This document shows positions 36,518-48,331 of a stretch of 64,000 nucleotides of DNA, in pieces. The DNA comes from Zanthoxylum bungeanum (taxonomy: Eukaryota > Streptophyta > Magnoliopsida > Sapindales > Rutaceae): contig SKCR01035587.1 of assembly GCA_019454045.1 (NCBI GenBank), forward strand, positions 1-64,000. Reading direction: 5' to 3'. Each line of letters opens with the position of its first letter. Position 1 is the first letter of the stretch. The notes under the pieces are model-generated. The model saw nothing but the letters and a program-made list of their open reading frames with translations. It was not told the origin of the DNA and did no database searches. A program made the position numbers and the translations under genes.

Positions 36518-38621
36518 TGTTTGGACAGTTATGACCCATAGCATCACTATTTGTACAGATCATTGTGTTGTTGTAAAATTAACTATGTGACAAAGGAAAT
36601 TGCACTCTTATCATTTGTGATTAGATCACTTAGATGTATAAATGATGAGAGGTCCTTATGATTTGTTCCTTGATTGAGAATGATATGAGACAGTATCAAT
36701 CAACGAAGGATAAATCATTAAATATCCCTAGTCAGAGTATTATCGAGATTGGACATCGATAAATACGTAAAAGACTAGTATCGTACTTGTGCGCGTTGTG
36801 AGGGCACAACAGCGTAGTTCTCATATACTTAAGTATTGGATACTTATGCAAGTGCGGTAGAGGTTTGTGTTTCACCGACGGTACGGGAATAGCTTCGCTC
36901 TGGATAGACCCCCTCGGAATCCCATTGGTAGTTTGACTATGTGTCTATGGGAGTCCGACATCAGGGTATGGTGTATTTGGTCTTAAACTTGAGACTTGCA
37001 CCGCTAATGCTTACGACAATCAATATACTTTGGTTGAGGTCGTCTAGGGCTTTAACCGGTTCTGTGTACGCCGATACTAGGTATTGAGAATCGTAGAGTA
37101 TTGGGTGTGATGTCAAGACGAAAGTATCACTCCAGTGAGATAGTCAGAGATGTATGTATCAAGTGTGCATACGATATACGGTATTAAGTACCGGTCATAC
37201 GGGAGCGATTAGCCATCGGATATATATAGAGTTCATGTATACCGATTATAGACGGACTTTTTACCAGACATCCGACATGTGCTTCGTACGGGGCAGACAC
37301 AACTCCAGCCCCCAGGCCTAGCACGTGACAGTCCGATACTGGATCGAAATACGCAATACTACGGTATACTACGCTTGATATAGATCACATATTCCTGTAA
37401 GAATATTTCCGGAGAATTGGGTAGGCATGGCGCTTTGCTAGAAGCCAACCTTGTCTTGTGAATCGGTAAGACGTAGTACTTGGTACGTACGTGTTCGGAT
37501 AGTCCGACGACCCGATTCACTGCCAACATATCCGGGGATCTCTTGGGTCGCGTCCCAATGATACACCGATGAAGTATGACTCGCACTTTAATTAATCTGG
37601 GATTAATTCAATGAGAGAGAAAATTAATCTGGGATTAATTTCGGAGATATTTTATCTAGGATAAAATATTAATAAAAGAGAGATAACGATTAATTTGGAA
37701 TTAATCGGTAAATTAATATATTTGATATATTAAACGAAATTGGATTTCGACGCGGAATTAAAATTGGATTTTAATTCGGGCGAACGAATTAATTTAGAAT
37801 TAATTCGTTAGCGACGTGAATAGTGAATTCGCTAGGCGTAATCATTTAATTACGACGCAACGGATAATCGTTAATTTGGAATTAACGAACCCGAGCCCGA
37901 GTGTGATTGCGAGCACATTCGTATTTCGAATTCGAGTGCGGCACGCAAGTCACATCAAGCGTCAAGTCATTCGTCACATCAAAGCGTCAAGTCATTCTCA
38001 CATCAAAGCGTCAAATCAAACGTCACTTTGAGTGATGTGACATTTGATTGATTGATGTGAGTGATTGATTGATTGATAGACATGTCACTTTAATAAAGTG
38101 ACTATGAATAGTGATGTGAGTGATGTGTGTTGTTGATAGCTTTTAATAATTGTTTGACTTTAAGCAAAATTCAAATAAATGAATATGAAATTAAATGTGT
38201 GGATATGCACACAAATGTTCATCAACCAAACACATCTCTCCTCTCTCTTTCTTCTCCACATTCACGCCCATGGCAGTTCACTGCCATGGGTTGGCGTGAA
38301 CAATGGTGGCCTTTGAGGGTTTTTGTGGCAAAATCCAAGCGCTAGCACACACTCCCGAGAGACATATGAAGGTGTTAGGGACACTTACCCTTGAGCCGGG
38401 AATCGTTCGATGAAGATTCGAAGCTCAAAACTCAGCTCAAAACTGAAAATGCATGCAGTGGACTGCTCACTGCGCTTGGGCCGACTTTGAAGGGAATAAA
38501 TTTTTTTGTTCGTCTTCAATCGTCTCAAACGATCGATGTGAGTATTCCGCAACTCCTTTGAGATGTATTCACACTTTATCATGCTTGTTTAATGATCTTG
38601 GGACCTAGATAATCACCAACA
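36518..38621 (+). mobile_element. 5' LTR of element D
   Basis: 2,104 bp, TGTTTGGACAGTTATGACCC to AATCACCAACA. It holds the hairpin domain (37590-37890, including a 10-bp stem ATATTTTATC/GATAAAATAT) and the AAGTCACATC tandem repeats. Confidence 0.85.
37949..38030 (+). repeat. Tandem AAGTCACATCAAGCGTC repeats in LTR of D
   Basis: Three to four ~25-bp units (CACATCAAAGCGTCAAGTCA) followed by GTCACTTTGAGTGATGTGAC, an inverted-type end, and TTGATTGATTGATG runs. Same array as in the 3' LTR of E. Confidence 0.8.
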
Positions 38622-38622
38622 A

Positions 38623-38636
38623 TGGCATCATGAGCC
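38623..38636 (+). other. Primer binding site of element D
   Basis: TGGCATCATGAGCC, one base after the LTR end. It differs from the canonical TGGTATCAGAGCC by one inserted T and one T-to-C change. Confidence 0.75.
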
Positions 38637-41130
38637 TAGGTGCAAGCATGAAATTTTAGGGCTTAAAATTTGGGTAAATTTGTTTTGAGCATGATTTGAA
38701 TGAATTGATTGTTTGAGTATGCTTATAAATGTTTAATTGCATATTGGTTGGATCAATTTGTTGAAAATTAATTTGGAATAATTTTCCCCAATTTTTTACC
38801 TGGCCGAATGTGATAGGGATTTGGAATCCATGGAATTTTTTGATTTCGGTTCATTTGATGAGTTGGAATCATCTTGGATGATGTAATTTGAGATTGAATT
38901 GGATTTTTTTTAATTGAACAAAAACCCTAATTCTAAAAGTTGGCCGAATTCATAATGCCCTTTAATGTCTTGGAATTTTGATTTTATGAACATTAGATGT
39001 GTATGAAATCATTCGGGAAGTTAATTCGTTGTCGATTGTGTATTAATCGGATTGAATTCAAATCGGACAAAATTACCTTCCTTGGCCGAGACTTAGAAGC
39101 ATGTAAATGGGTTTGATTTTTTCATTAATGTTTTGGACATGTGATGATGATATGTATGATATGTTAATTATGATTAATTGTTATGTTTTCGGAAATATCG
39201 ATTAGGTGATTAATCATCATAAGCACTTTAGGTTAATTAGATTATGAAATTGGATTTTATGAATTTAATTAATTGGGCCTTGAATTGGATTTGGGCTTTT
39301 AAAGTTGTAAATGGGCTTATTGGGCTTTGTTGTACAAAGTTGGTTTAGGCCAAATGGATTGGATCCAATTGGGCCCAAAACCACTTCCGTTAAGCCCAAT
39401 TGCGACTTAATGAACCTTTAAAGTTTAATTGGGCCTAATGGGCCAAGATTGATTTATGGGCTTATGGGGTCAATCCCGGATTGGATTTTGGTTATTCGGT
39501 TTGACCCGAGTTGACCAAAAGTCCACGCCTTAAGAAATCAATTAAAAGCCCATTAGACTTTAATTGAATTGACGTTGGACGTTAATCGGTCTTTGAGACG
39601 CGTTACGATTAAATTTGGAATTTAAGTCGTAAAAGGTTTATTATTAAAGTGTGATATTTAATTTGGAATTAAATAACGAATTAGAATTGAATGCATATTA
39701 AATTGGATTTAATGACGTAGTTTAATTTAATTCGAGAATTCGTACTTTGAGTACTTATTCGCAAAACGAGTTTGACTCGCACAAAATCAAATCGTTGTTT
39801 GAACATTGGATGATCACTAATTATCAGATTAATTAATTTGATTAGATTGATTGATAACATGCTTTGTGTGAATACATGGTTGTGATGAATGAATAATGTA
39901 TATCGGATGGATATTAGTCGGGTAAGGGCAATTTTGGAAATTGTTGTAATAAATTTGATTTATTAAATTGGACCTGCGTGTCCAGCCTTTTCACCTCTAT
40001 TCTCTTTGTATTCTCTTCTCACCTATTCCCCTCAATGTAAATGAGGTTTCTTTAGAAGTGTAGTGTAACGGGTAGAAGTAATACAAGTGCTAGCTTGAGA
40101 GAGAAAGGGAGAGATTTGATCTAGGATCAATGTGTTAAGTATCCATCCGCATATCATTATTATTTATTTTCATATGCGCTTTATTATGTATTTAGAATGC
40201 ATGTTTAAGGGTGTATGATGATGAGACCTTAACAAAGATAATAAATTGGTAGCCAATTTGCACGCGAAAAACCCTCATCAATATCATGCGTTTTTCCTTC
40301 CATTGAGTGTTTCTTACTCAAGATCCGAGATTGGCATTGGGTTGTTGGCCAAAGTCAAGCCCTTGTCCGTCGAAGATGTGTTTGAATCACGAGAGTTTTG
40401 TTCCATATCGGTGTCTTGTCCAAGTTGTGGTTTGTTGGCCAAAGTCAAGACCGCTTCTTGTCACTCGACATTGATTACGAAGCTTTCCATGGTCAATGGG
40501 TCGCGCTTGACTGGGATCATTAGGTTTGTTGTGCCAAAGCCAAGGCCTAGTTGATTCAGAGGAAAACGGTTAGGGTACATATTGGATATATAGGCATATA
40601 TACGATATATGTTTCGGACTTGGATGTCCACCTACCGGACCTAGGAATTGGATTGGATCCAATTGATCTTAGAGATCTACCTAGTTAATATCATATTATC
40701 AATTTGTTGGCCAAAGTCAAGATTGTGTGACATTTAACGGGATCCTAGCCCACTAGGAAACACGGTTTCCCGAGTACTCGACAGAGGGTTAGAGGCTCGC
40801 CGAAAAATAGTGGGAGGCAAGAATTGAATTTGCAATATTCGTTCAATTACTCGCCATACGCGCTCAAACAAATATCACTCGTCAAATAATTAAAAGTATT
40901 AGTTGGACTAATATTTAATGTTGTTTTAATTAATATAGTTTGACTATATTCAAATAAATTCAATAAATAGTTGATTTTATAATTGGATTATAGTAATCAA
41001 TATAATTGAATTAATATTATAGTTGATTGAATAATTGGATTATTGTAATCATTATGATAAATAGTACCTAAAATAATTGATTAAATAGTTGGACTATTAA
41101 AATCAAGAAACATTGAAAGTTGGACATTTA
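38637..41130 (+). other. Long leader of element D
   Basis: About 2.5 kb without open frames of interest. Three TTGTTGGCCAAAGTCAAG motifs (near 40345, 40435 and 40705), hairpin GGAAAC-ACG-GTTTCC (40756-40770) and palindrome CGAGTACTCG (40771-40780). GGGCC(C/T)A-rich, AAGCCCAATTG-like phrases fill 39270-39560. Highly similar to E's leader, unlike the adjoining coding region. Confidence 0.75.
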
Positions 41131-44100
41131 AATATAATCTTGGAAGATAATATTTAAATGGTTTAATTTTCTAATTGGGAATGAAATTTCAGGATGGTCC
41201 TGGAAATAATAATAAGTTACTTTATTTGATAAAATAACCTATTATGCCTAAACCGGAATTGAGCAACAGTGAACATAATCTTTGGAAGTATTATGTGATG
41301 ATGACTTAAATGCTTAATATACTTGTAATAAATCTATGTTTAGATTTAAGAAGTATTAAATTTGCAATTAATAATTCTTGGAGAATTAATGACTAATCTC
41401 AAGGAGACGAAGTCAAACTTTGCAATTAGTTAAGTAGCGCAAGGCGCACTTTACATCAATATTCTAGAAATCCAAGGCTTGGCCAAAGACTTCTGAAATA
41501 TTGAAAAAGGGTAAAGGCAATATCGTTATTATCTTCTGGGAAGATAAAGGACATATCCCGAAGTGACTGTCGTTTGGATATGGCAGACACGAAGGAATTA
41601 AAGAAAGGGCAAGGCTCTGACTTTAAGAATGTTGTCAATATTATGTCCATTACTAGTATTAAAATTGGATTTTAAATACTTAGTATGGTACATAAAATAT
41701 ATGTATTGATGTTCAGAATCTGCTGTGAGCAGGATACTGACTTCAAGCTGAGGTTAATCTGCGAATCGGAAACAGGACAAAAGTCGCTGTTTCGACCATA
41801 GATACCTCAGTTTAGGAACTACCTTCGGGTATGTACCTAAATTAGGAAACTGTTATAATGTAACTAGTTTGACTAGAAACATTATCTCTATATCAGTGTT
41901 CAATCCGTTGCGGATGAACCTTTATATTCTAGAACACTAAAGTGTTTTATTATATAAAGATGATATTGAGATAAACACATTAGATGTGAATAACAGTATT
42001 TATATTTTGAATATAAATAAAATCTCGAACATATAATATGACAAACTAATAGCTCATACTGATCTGATCAGATGAAACTAATTGTGGCATTGTTGTCTGG
42101 GACACAATTAAACAAGAGTCGTATATCCACACTTTTGAAGAGTGGGTACTAGGACTGATTTGACTAATCAAATAAAGTCTACGAATCTAGTTTATTAGGT
42201 AAGGTACCTAAAACACTATTTACTTGGTAAAGTGCAAGTGCCACCGATCTGATAGCCCTATTCATAGTGAAGTAAGTGGGCCCATATCTAGCTAGGCTAG
42301 ATGTGGATATGAATGTTTCGTGACCTTAACGGATGTGGCATCACGTTATGGTTATGTGTTTCTTTTAAAGAACACAAATCGGAACTTTTAGAGTTTCGAC
42401 ACGAAATAGACAAAAGATCGGCTAAAGTATTAAACCGTCACGGTAAGACCGTAATGGAAAATACTTAAACAATAAGTTTCAAATATACTTGAAAGAGTAT
42501 AGTATTCTTTCAAATGAGGACTCCTCCTGGAACACGTCAATTTGACGGTGTGTCCGTACGGAGAAACCGAATTTTGTTGGACATGATAAGGTTAATTATG
42601 AGTCGCTCTGAGCTACATTTTCCTTCAAAGATAAGCATTAACAGTGCAAAACTTATTTTGAATAAGGTTCCATGTAAATTCTGTTTGACAGACTTCGTAT
42701 TAGATATGAACGAGAAAGAAACTGGGTTTCACACTCCTTTAGATTTGGGTATGCTAGGCTTACGTTTGGATGATACCAAACAAGAACCCAAATCGGATAA
42801 GTGCCAAATATAGGTTATCCTAGGGAAAACCATAAGTATAGTACTTATACAACTCACTAGAGAACAATTGTAATTGTTGCTCGCCATGCGGTCTTCCTTA
42901 GAGGATTACCGATATGCAGTGGTCAGTGGGAGGACGGTATAACTCGATGAAAATCGGAGTAATACTGTTTCAGGCACGAAGTCCTTAATGGAACACAAAT
43001 AGTTCATCAAGGATGAAACTATACCGTTAATCTTCGTATACACAAGAAACGCGTAGATCGGAGAGAATCAGAAAACAACCTGGGGTATGAGTTTCTGATC
43101 TCACCTCATAAAGATGTCAATCTTGTTGAGGTATAGCAACCGACTACGTATGAGAAAGTGATACAAGGTATCGACTTCCGTCATGGAAAAGTGCCATGAG
43201 TCCAAAATGGATTCCATGTATAACAACTATGTTTGGACACTAGTTGATGTACCATAAGGCATTGTGCCTATAGGTACTGCATAAGTCTTCAAGGAAGACA
43301 TACATGGATGGCAACATACCAACGTACAAAGCTAGGCTTGTAGCGGAAAGGTATCGTTATCAACATTGTGTTGATTACGGTTCAACCTTTTACCTGTTGC
43401 CACGGCAAATCCATTTGGAAAATGCTTGCTGAAGCTGCACGTTTCATTTATGAAATGTGTCAGTTAAAGATCAAAATCGCTTTCCTTAAACGGAACCCTT
43501 TGGAGGATGTTTATAACATCCTGACGATTTTGTCGTACTAAAACCAGTAAACAAGGTTTGCAGGTTATTCGATCCATGTTTGGATTGAAGCAAGCATTAG
43601 GTTCTTGGAATCATCGTTTTGATGTAATAAATGGTGTATGATTTAATTCAAAACGAAAATGATTCTTGTGTATATAAGAAGGTTAGTGGGAGCGCACTGA
43701 CAAGAATGTCCTTTAATAAAATAATGATAATATATGTCATTTCTTGGAAATGAAATTCCCATATAAAACAATCGGCGAAAGCTTGGCTTTCGAGAAAATT
43801 CTCCGTAGAATTCTTGGGAGTGACAACCTTTATTATAGGAATAAAGATCTACTGGGATACATTAAATTGTTAAAACTCTGCGAGAACTTGTACATTGAAA
43901 AATGTACATGACCTGGTGTCTCATACGCTTTGAGCATATGGATTCACAATCAGGCCAATCCGGATGATGGTCACTGGATTGATGTTAAGAACATCCGTTA
44001 GAATCTTAGAGACCTAAGGATGCTGTCTTAATCTGTGGAGAAGGAGAACTTGAAGTGACTGGGATCACTACTGCAAGTTTCCAAACCGATAAAACGACTG

Positions 44101-44505
44101 AAAGTCGCAAACGTTACTATACAGTTTGAATAACGGTACAGTGAGCTGGAAATCTTCCAAGCAAGATACTGTTACCGAATAAACAACAAAACGGATAAAT
44201 TGCAGCAGCTGAGGCAGCAATTGAGAAGCAATCTGGGTCAATAATAAATCTAATTAGATTAGATATATTTCTGTTAGCAGCTGAGCTAGGCGTCAGCACA
44301 GGCTAAAGAATTAATGGTCTCATCAACGATCCAGATATATACTTTGACTATTCATCTGATTCGTTCGAATCATACATCGTGGCGATGTGATGATCGTATA
44401 AATCGCATCAGACGATAATCATACAAATCCGCTGATGAAACTTTTTCTCAGCAATTTGAGCTAACCGTACATAGTTCGGGTGTTAAACACTTGAGTGACT
44501 GGCTA
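41131..44505 (+). pseudogene. Strongly decayed copia gag-pol of element D
   Basis: Alignable along its length with E but with many indels. The gag ATG is gone and the zinc knuckle deleted (near 41570). The protease region has a stop at 41814-41816 at the same codon as in A. Integrase shows IN-type sequence at 42270-42830, but the catalytic Glu of SERRN is Val (SVRRN, near 42553). The RT region lacks YVDD (near 43730), and RNase H is only traceable (TTASFQTDKTTES near 44070; DWL at the end). No protein can be made. Confidence 0.8.
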
Positions 44506-44522
44506 TAGGCCAAGTAGGAGAT
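44506..44522 (+). other. Polypurine tract region of element D
   Basis: GGCCAAGTAGGAGAT directly before the LTR start; one G-to-A change from the AAGTGGGAGAT of C and E. Confidence 0.75.
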
Positions 44523-44699
44523 TGTTGGACAGTTATGACCCATAGCGTCACTATTTGTGCAGATCATTGTGTTGTTGTACAAATTAACTATGTGACAAAG
44601 GAAATTGCACTCTTGTAATTTGTGATTAGATCACCTTAGATGTATAAATGATGAGAGGTCCTTATGATTTGTTCCTTGATTGAGAATGATATGAGACAG
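44523..44699 (+). mobile_element. 3' LTR of element D, first 177 bp only
   Basis: TGTTGGACAGTTATGACCC onward, matching 36518-36700; it stops abruptly at GATATGAGACAGT, where the inverted leader fragment begins. Confidence 0.8.
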
Positions 44700-45106
44700 T
44701 ATATAATCAACTATAAATGATCGGTAAATCAATTAAGACTTGGCTTTGGCACAACAAGCTTAATGATTCTAGTTAAGCGTGACCCATTGACATGGAAAGC
44801 TTCGTAATCAATGTCGATGGGCAAGAAGTGATCTTGACTTTGGCCAACAAATCACGACTTGAACAAGACACCGATATGGAACAAAACTCTCATTATTCAA
44901 ACACATCCACAATTGACAAAGGTCTTGACATTGGCCAACAAACCAATGCCAACTTTGGATCTTGAGTAAGAATCACTCAACCGAAGGAAAAATGCTTAAT
45001 ATGTTTTGAGGGTTTTTCGCGTAAATTGGCAACCAATTTATTATCTTTAATTAGGTCTCATCATACACCCTTAAGCATGTATTCTAAAAGCATAATAAGG
45101 TGCCAC
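44700..45106 (-). mobile_element. Inverted copia leader fragment
   Basis: About 400 bp of copia leader in minus orientation (GACTTGGCTTTGGCACAAC...ATAATAAGG), matching 7670-7700 joined to 8206-8582 of element A, and 31790-32170 of C. It lies between the stump of D's 3' LTR and the tail of E's 5' LTR, replacing about 1 kb of LTR. It itself lacks ~500 bp of leader. Confidence 0.75.
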
Positions 45107-45275
45107 TTTGGACAGTGGACTGCTACTTTGGGGGCCACTTTGTAGGAGCAAAATCAATTTGTTTTGTTACCGTATCGTCTCAACAAATCGATGTGAGTAT
45201 TCCGCTATCTCCGTTGATGTATTCACAATTATTTCCATGCTTATATTGATCTTGGGACCCTTATAGAAACCAACA
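45107..45275 (+). mobile_element. 5' LTR of element E, final part
   Basis: Last ~169 bp of the LTR, TTTGGACAGTGGACTGC to ATAGAAACCAACA, nearly identical to 53326-53494 of the 3' LTR. Confidence 0.8.
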
Positions 45276-45276
45276 A

Positions 45277-45290
45277 TGGCATCAAGAGCC
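45277..45290 (+). other. Primer binding site of element E
   Basis: TGGCATCAAGAGCC one base after the LTR end; one inserted A and one T-to-C change relative to the canonical tRNA-iMet site. Confidence 0.75.
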
Positions 45291-47479
45291 TAGGTTTGAG
45301 CATGAAAATTTTTAGGGCTTAAAATTGGGTAAACTTGTGTTGAGCATGATTTGAATGAATTGAATGTTTGAGTATGCTTATAACATGTTTAAATGAAGGT
45401 TGATTGGATCAATTTCATGAAAATGGTTTGGAAAAATTTTTCCCCAAAATACATGCCTTGGCCGAATGTAATGAGCCCTAATTGGTCTTGGAAATTTTGA
45501 TTTTTGGACATTGGATGTGTTGGAAATCATTCGGGATGTGGATTTAATGTCGATTGAATAATTAATTGGATTAAATTTGAATCGGACAAAATACACCTCC
45601 CTTGGCCGAGACTTGATGAAGTATGAATTGGTTTGATTTTTGTCAAAATATGTTGGACATGTGATGATAATGATTAGCATGATTAATTGGACAAAGTTGA
45701 TGTTTTGGAAATATTGATTTGGGTAATTAATCACAAAATACACTTTAGTTTAATTGAATATGAAATTGGATTTTATGAATTTAATTAATTGGGCCTTAAA
45801 TTGGATTTGGGCTTATAAAGTTGATATTGGGCTTATTGGGCTTTGTTGTACAAAGTAGGGTTTAGGCAAATTGGATTGGATCCAATTGGGCCCAAAACCG
45901 CATCCATAAAGCACAAATACGACTTAATGAACCTTTAAAGTTTAATTGGGCCTAATGGGCCTAAATTGATTTCTGGGCTTATGGGGTAACTCATTGATTG
46001 GGCTTTGGTTGTCAAAGCCCATGCCTTAAAGAAATTAATTAAAGCCCATTGGACTTGAATTAAATTTGACGTTGGACGTTAATCGGGCTTTGAGACCCGT
46101 GACAATTAAATTTGGAATTTAAGTCGTAAAAGGTTTATTAATAAAGTGTAATATTTAATTTGGAATAAAATATTGAATTAGTATTAAATACATATTAAAT
46201 TAGATTTAATGTTGTAGTTTAATTTAATTCGTGAACTCGTACCTTGGGTACTTATTCGCAAAACGAGTTTGACTCGAACAAAATCAAATCGTTGTTTGAA
46301 CATTGGATGATCACTAATTATCAGATTAATTAATTTGATTAGATTGATTGATAACATGCTTGAGTGAATACATGGTTGTGATGAATGAATAATACATATC
46401 GGATGGATATTAGTCGGGTGGGGTAATTTTGGAAATTATTGCAATAAATTTGATTTATTAAATTGGACCTGCGTGTCCAGCCTTATCACCTCCATATTCT
46501 TTGTGTTCTCTTCTCACCTATTCCCCTCAATGTAAATGAGGTTTCTTTAGAAGTGTAGTGTAACGGGTAGAAGTAATACAAGTGCTAGCTTGAGAGAGAA
46601 AGGGAGAGATTTGATCTTGGATCAATGTGTTAAGTATCCATCCGACATCATTATTTTTTATTTTCATACTTGCTTTATTATGTGTTTAGAATGCATGCTT
46701 AAGGGTGTATGATGATGATGAGACCTAACAAAGATAATTAATTGGTTGTCAATTACGCGAAAAACCCTCAAATAAATATTAAGCGATTTTTCCTTCCGTT
46801 GAGTGATTCTTACTCAAGATCCAAAATTGGCATTGGTTTATTGGCCAAAGTCAAGGCCTTTGTCAATTGCGGATGTGTTTGAATCATGAGAGTTTTGTAC
46901 CATATCGGTGTCTTGTCCAAGTTGTGATTTGTTGGCCAAAGTCAAGATCACTTCTTGTCCATAGACATTGATTACGAAACTTTCCATGTTAATGGGTCAC
47001 GCTTAACTGGAATCATTAAGCTTGTTGTGCCAAAGCCAAGGCTTAGTTGATTCAGAGGAAAAATGTTAGGAAAATACATTGGATGTATTGACATGTATAT
47101 TGTATATATGTTTCGGACTTGGACGTCCACCTACCGGATCTAGGAATTGGTTAAGATCCAATTGATCTTCGAGATCTACCTAGTTAAATATCATACAGCT
47201 TGTTGGCCAAAGTCAAAGTTGTGCGTTATTTAACGGGATCCTAGCCCACTAGGAAACTGGGTTTCCCGAGTACTCGACAGAGGGTTAGAGACTCGCCGAA
47301 AAATAGTGGGAGGCTAGTATTGAATTTGTAATTTCATTCAGATACTTAGCTTTACGCGCTTTCAAATTATTTCGTCAAAATTATATTATTAGTTGGACTA
47401 ATATGATGTTATTTTTCTTGTAACAGTTAGATTGTACCCAAAATATCGTTGACTAGATAGTTGGACTATCGTAGTCAAG
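45291..47479 (+). other. Long leader of element E
   Basis: 2.2 kb between primer site and gag, no gene. TTGGCCAAAGTCAAG-type motifs at 46841-46855, 46931-46946 and 47202-47216. Conserved CACCTATTCCCCTCAATGT block near 46520. A leader this long is unusual for copia elements and is kept in all four copies. Confidence 0.8.
47252..47276 (+). other. Conserved leader hairpin and palindrome
   Basis: GGAAAC-TGG-GTTTCC hairpin (47252-47266) directly followed by the 10-bp palindrome CGAGTACTCG (47267-47276), ~200 bp before the gag start. Present in D (40756-40780) and, inverted, in A (7982-8005) and C (31576-31599). Its position fits an RNA packaging or dimerisation signal, but that is inference. Confidence 0.55.
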
Positions 47480-48295
47480 ATGACTGGAAAGGGAAATGTC
47501 CGCGACATAATCATGGGAGAGAATGTCTTTAAGGGCACAAACTTTGCAGATTGGGAGATGAACCTAAGGATAGTCTTTGGGGCTGAGAGGTTGTTCTACA
47601 CCATAAATACACCTCTTGGGCCTAAGCCCACACCTGATCAGACACTTGAGCTGGAGCTTTGGAAGACTCACAGCGATGATTGTGATACTGCTCAGTCTAT
47701 TATGCTTGCTTCAATGACTTAGCATTTCCACCGCCAAAATAGGAACTGGGATCCTTATAACATGATAGCGAGATTGCAAGATCTGCATCGCTCTAATAAG
47801 AGGATGCAGAGGTACGAGTTAGTGAAGAAGCTCTTTCACGCACGCATGTCAGAAGGCATGTCTGCTGAGTCCCATGTGGCGCAGAGGATTGCTGACATCG
47901 ATGAGCTAGCTACTATGGGGATAGTCTTTAAGGCTGAGATTACTATAGACATGGTCTTGCAATCTCTCCCCGATTCCTGGAGACAGTTCATCATAAACTA
48001 TAATTTGATGAACACTGATGATACTCTCGGAGAGTTATTGTCTACTCTCAAGGAAGCTGAGAAGGAGCTTCTCAAAGGAAACAAGCGCGAGGCGCACTTT
48101 GCTTCGACATCTCAGAAACCGAGGGCTGGGCCCAAGGCAACTGGAGGTGTGAAGAAGAAGAAGCATAAAGGAAAGGGCAAGGCCAAATCGTCAAAGGCTT
48201 CTGGGAAGCCAAAGGACAAATCTCAGGATGTTTGCCTCTATTACGGCAAGCGGGGTCACTGGAAGCGTGACTGCCGCGAGTACAAGGCACTCTAG
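47480..48295 (+). pseudogene. Copia gag of element E, internal stop
   Basis: Capsid/nucleocapsid gene starting MTGKGNVRDIIMGENV. Blocks: ELELWKTHSDDCDTAQSIML, then a TAG stop at 47720-47722 where C has Gln, then LHRSNKRMQRYELVKKLF, SLPDSWRQFIINYNLM and a basic KKKKHKGKGKAKSSKASGK tail. The zinc knuckle reads CLYYGKRGHWKRDC: the second Cys of CCHC is Tyr, as in C. It ends at a TAG (48293). Gag packages element RNA into virus-like particles in the cytoplasm; this copy would make only an 80-residue stub. Confidence 0.9.
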
Positions 48296-48331
48296 AAGGA
48301 GACAAATGCGGGCAAGGCACCGGCATCAGGT

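Larger units (their letters stand above)
36518..44699 (+). mobile_element. Ty1/copia element D, non-autonomous type
   Basis: Complete 5' LTR, primer site, long leader, strongly decayed gag-pol, purine tract and only the first 177 bp of the 3' LTR. LTR and leader are very similar to E (for example 40000-40140 vs 46470-46610 differ at few positions), while the coding part is full of substitutions and indels and shares derived changes with element A. I read it as a member of a lineage whose proteins were already dead but which was still copied by proteins of relatives. Confidence 0.8.

Noticed and set aside
42514..42813. 99-codon open frame with integrase similarity as a possible live gene
   Set aside because: It is a fragment of D's integrase lacking the first catalytic residues and with Val at the catalytic Glu; bounded by frameshifts.
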